A stretch of DNA of 64,000 nucleotides. Source: CADEED01 sp039930985 (GTDB taxonomy: Bacteria; Pseudomonadota; Gammaproteobacteria; Steroidobacterales; Steroidobacteraceae). The notes under the pieces were generated by a model. The model was not told where the DNA came from and did no database searches. It worked only from the letters and a program-made list of their open reading frames with translations. Position 1 is the stretch's first letter. Every line of letters begins with the position of its first letter. The position numbers and the translations under genes were made by a program. The stretch spans positions 12,886 to 76,885 of the forward strand of contig JBDTSV010000114.1 of NCBI GenBank assembly GCA_039930985.1. Direction: 5' to 3'. Below are positions 63,623-64,000 of this stretch, piece after piece.

Positions 63623-63665
63623 CGTGTAATGATTGAGGCCTCGCAGGCCGGGCAACATCCTTCCG

Positions 63666-64000
63666 ATGTCGAGCGCATCTTCAAAATGGCTGTTCCTGGC
63701 GCTCACACTGGCATACCTCTTCGCAGCCCATCTGGCGTTCACCTGGGATTCGCGGCCCATCGCCGCGACTGCCGTGGCATTGCTCTCGCTGCTGTTGCTG
63801 GCAGCGGTCAAGGGCCGCGGTCGCCGTGCCGCACTCGGCGTTTTGGCCATCGCCGCGGTGGTCTGCGTGGCGCGGGGATCGGTTCCACCACTGCCGCTGC
63901 TGCTGCCGCCAATTCTCGTGCCGCTCGCGCTGGCCTGGCTGTTCGGACATACCTTGCTTCGTGGCAAGGTTCCGCTCGTGGAACGTTTCGCACGCACGCT
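63666..64000 (+). CDS. multi-helix membrane protein (partial; COG4648-like)
   Basis: 111 residues visible from ATG 63666: three or more helices (WLFLALTLAYLFAAHLAF, AATAVALLSLLLLAAV, LGVLAIAAVVCVA), a Pro-rich PPLPLLLPPILVP segment and FGHTLLRGKVPLVERFA. The last motif resembles COG4648 membrane proteins of aryl-polyene/xanthomonadin-type pigment clusters. The gene continues past 64000, so a cluster cannot be confirmed here. Confidence 0.55.
   Translation, partial: MSSASSKWLFLALTLAYLFAAHLAFTWDSRPIAATAVALLSLLLLAAVKGRGRRAALGVLAIAAVVCVARGSVPPLPLLLPPILVPLALAWLFGHTLLRGKVPLVERFART

Overview
The window is a 64 kb piece of a high-GC proteobacterial chromosome that includes the replication origin. 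The order rpmH-rnpA-yidD-yidC-mnmE (leftward) and dnaA-dnaN-recF-gyrB (rightward), with an origin-like intergenic region between dnaA and dnaN, is typical of Gammaproteobacteria. TonB-dependent receptor remnants, a DUF3604 cluster and a bufferin-type operon would fit a Nevskiales/Steroidobacterales or Xanthomonadales relative. That placement is inferred from gene content, not from a marker-gene comparison.

Layout. 1-2.8 kb: a tight minus-strand run (DoxX, CYTH phosphatase, Spy/CpxP-like protein, a 36-codon ORF, GFA protein, DUF423). 3.1-5.8 kb: glutathione S-transferase divergent from a LysR regulator, then an EamA exporter. 6.3-11 kb: a four-gene minus-strand cluster (DUF3604, PpiC isomerase, HupE/UreJ, HEAT-like protein). 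11.2-14.4 kb: a 2OG-Fe(II) oxygenase abutting a membrane-fused spermidine-synthase-like enzyme. 14.4-18.6 kb: small enzymes, secreted proteins, a two-DTG protease-like protein, a SLOG protein and a cold-shock/excalibur fusion. 19-26 kb: AI-2E transporter, truncated haemoglobin, uvrD-pyrF, rhomboid protease. 26.3-30.5 kb: trkA-trkH-nhaD for K+/Na+ homeostasis. 30.6-35.7 kb: PhyH pseudogene, CBS protein, NfeD/SPFH pair, CheD-like protein, DUF885 protein.

35.8-54 kb is the origin region. mnmG is separated from mnmE by a block holding a hydrolase, an ABC-2 exporter and a small HExxH protein, and rsmG-parA-parB are not seen here. The dnaA-dnaN gap holds several near-consensus DnaA boxes, a CTA/CTG triplet run resembling a DnaA-trio, and an AT-rich stretch. 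Two parS-like palindromes lie inside recF, and the second sits where the gyrB -35 element would be.

54-64 kb is accessory: CPBP protease, two secreted proteins, a nucleoside hydrolase, a lipoprotein hydrolase, a DUF4331 gene broken by a one-base frameshift at its signal peptide, a bufferin-type RiPP operon (DUF2282 precursor, MNIO enzyme, DUF2063 partner), a TonB receptor reduced to its two ends, and the start of a membrane protein gene.

A dispersed 39-bp repeat occurs three times, each time within 2 bp of the stop codon of a minus-strand gene and in the same orientation. I saw no rRNA, tRNA, CRISPR array, insertion sequence or prophage.
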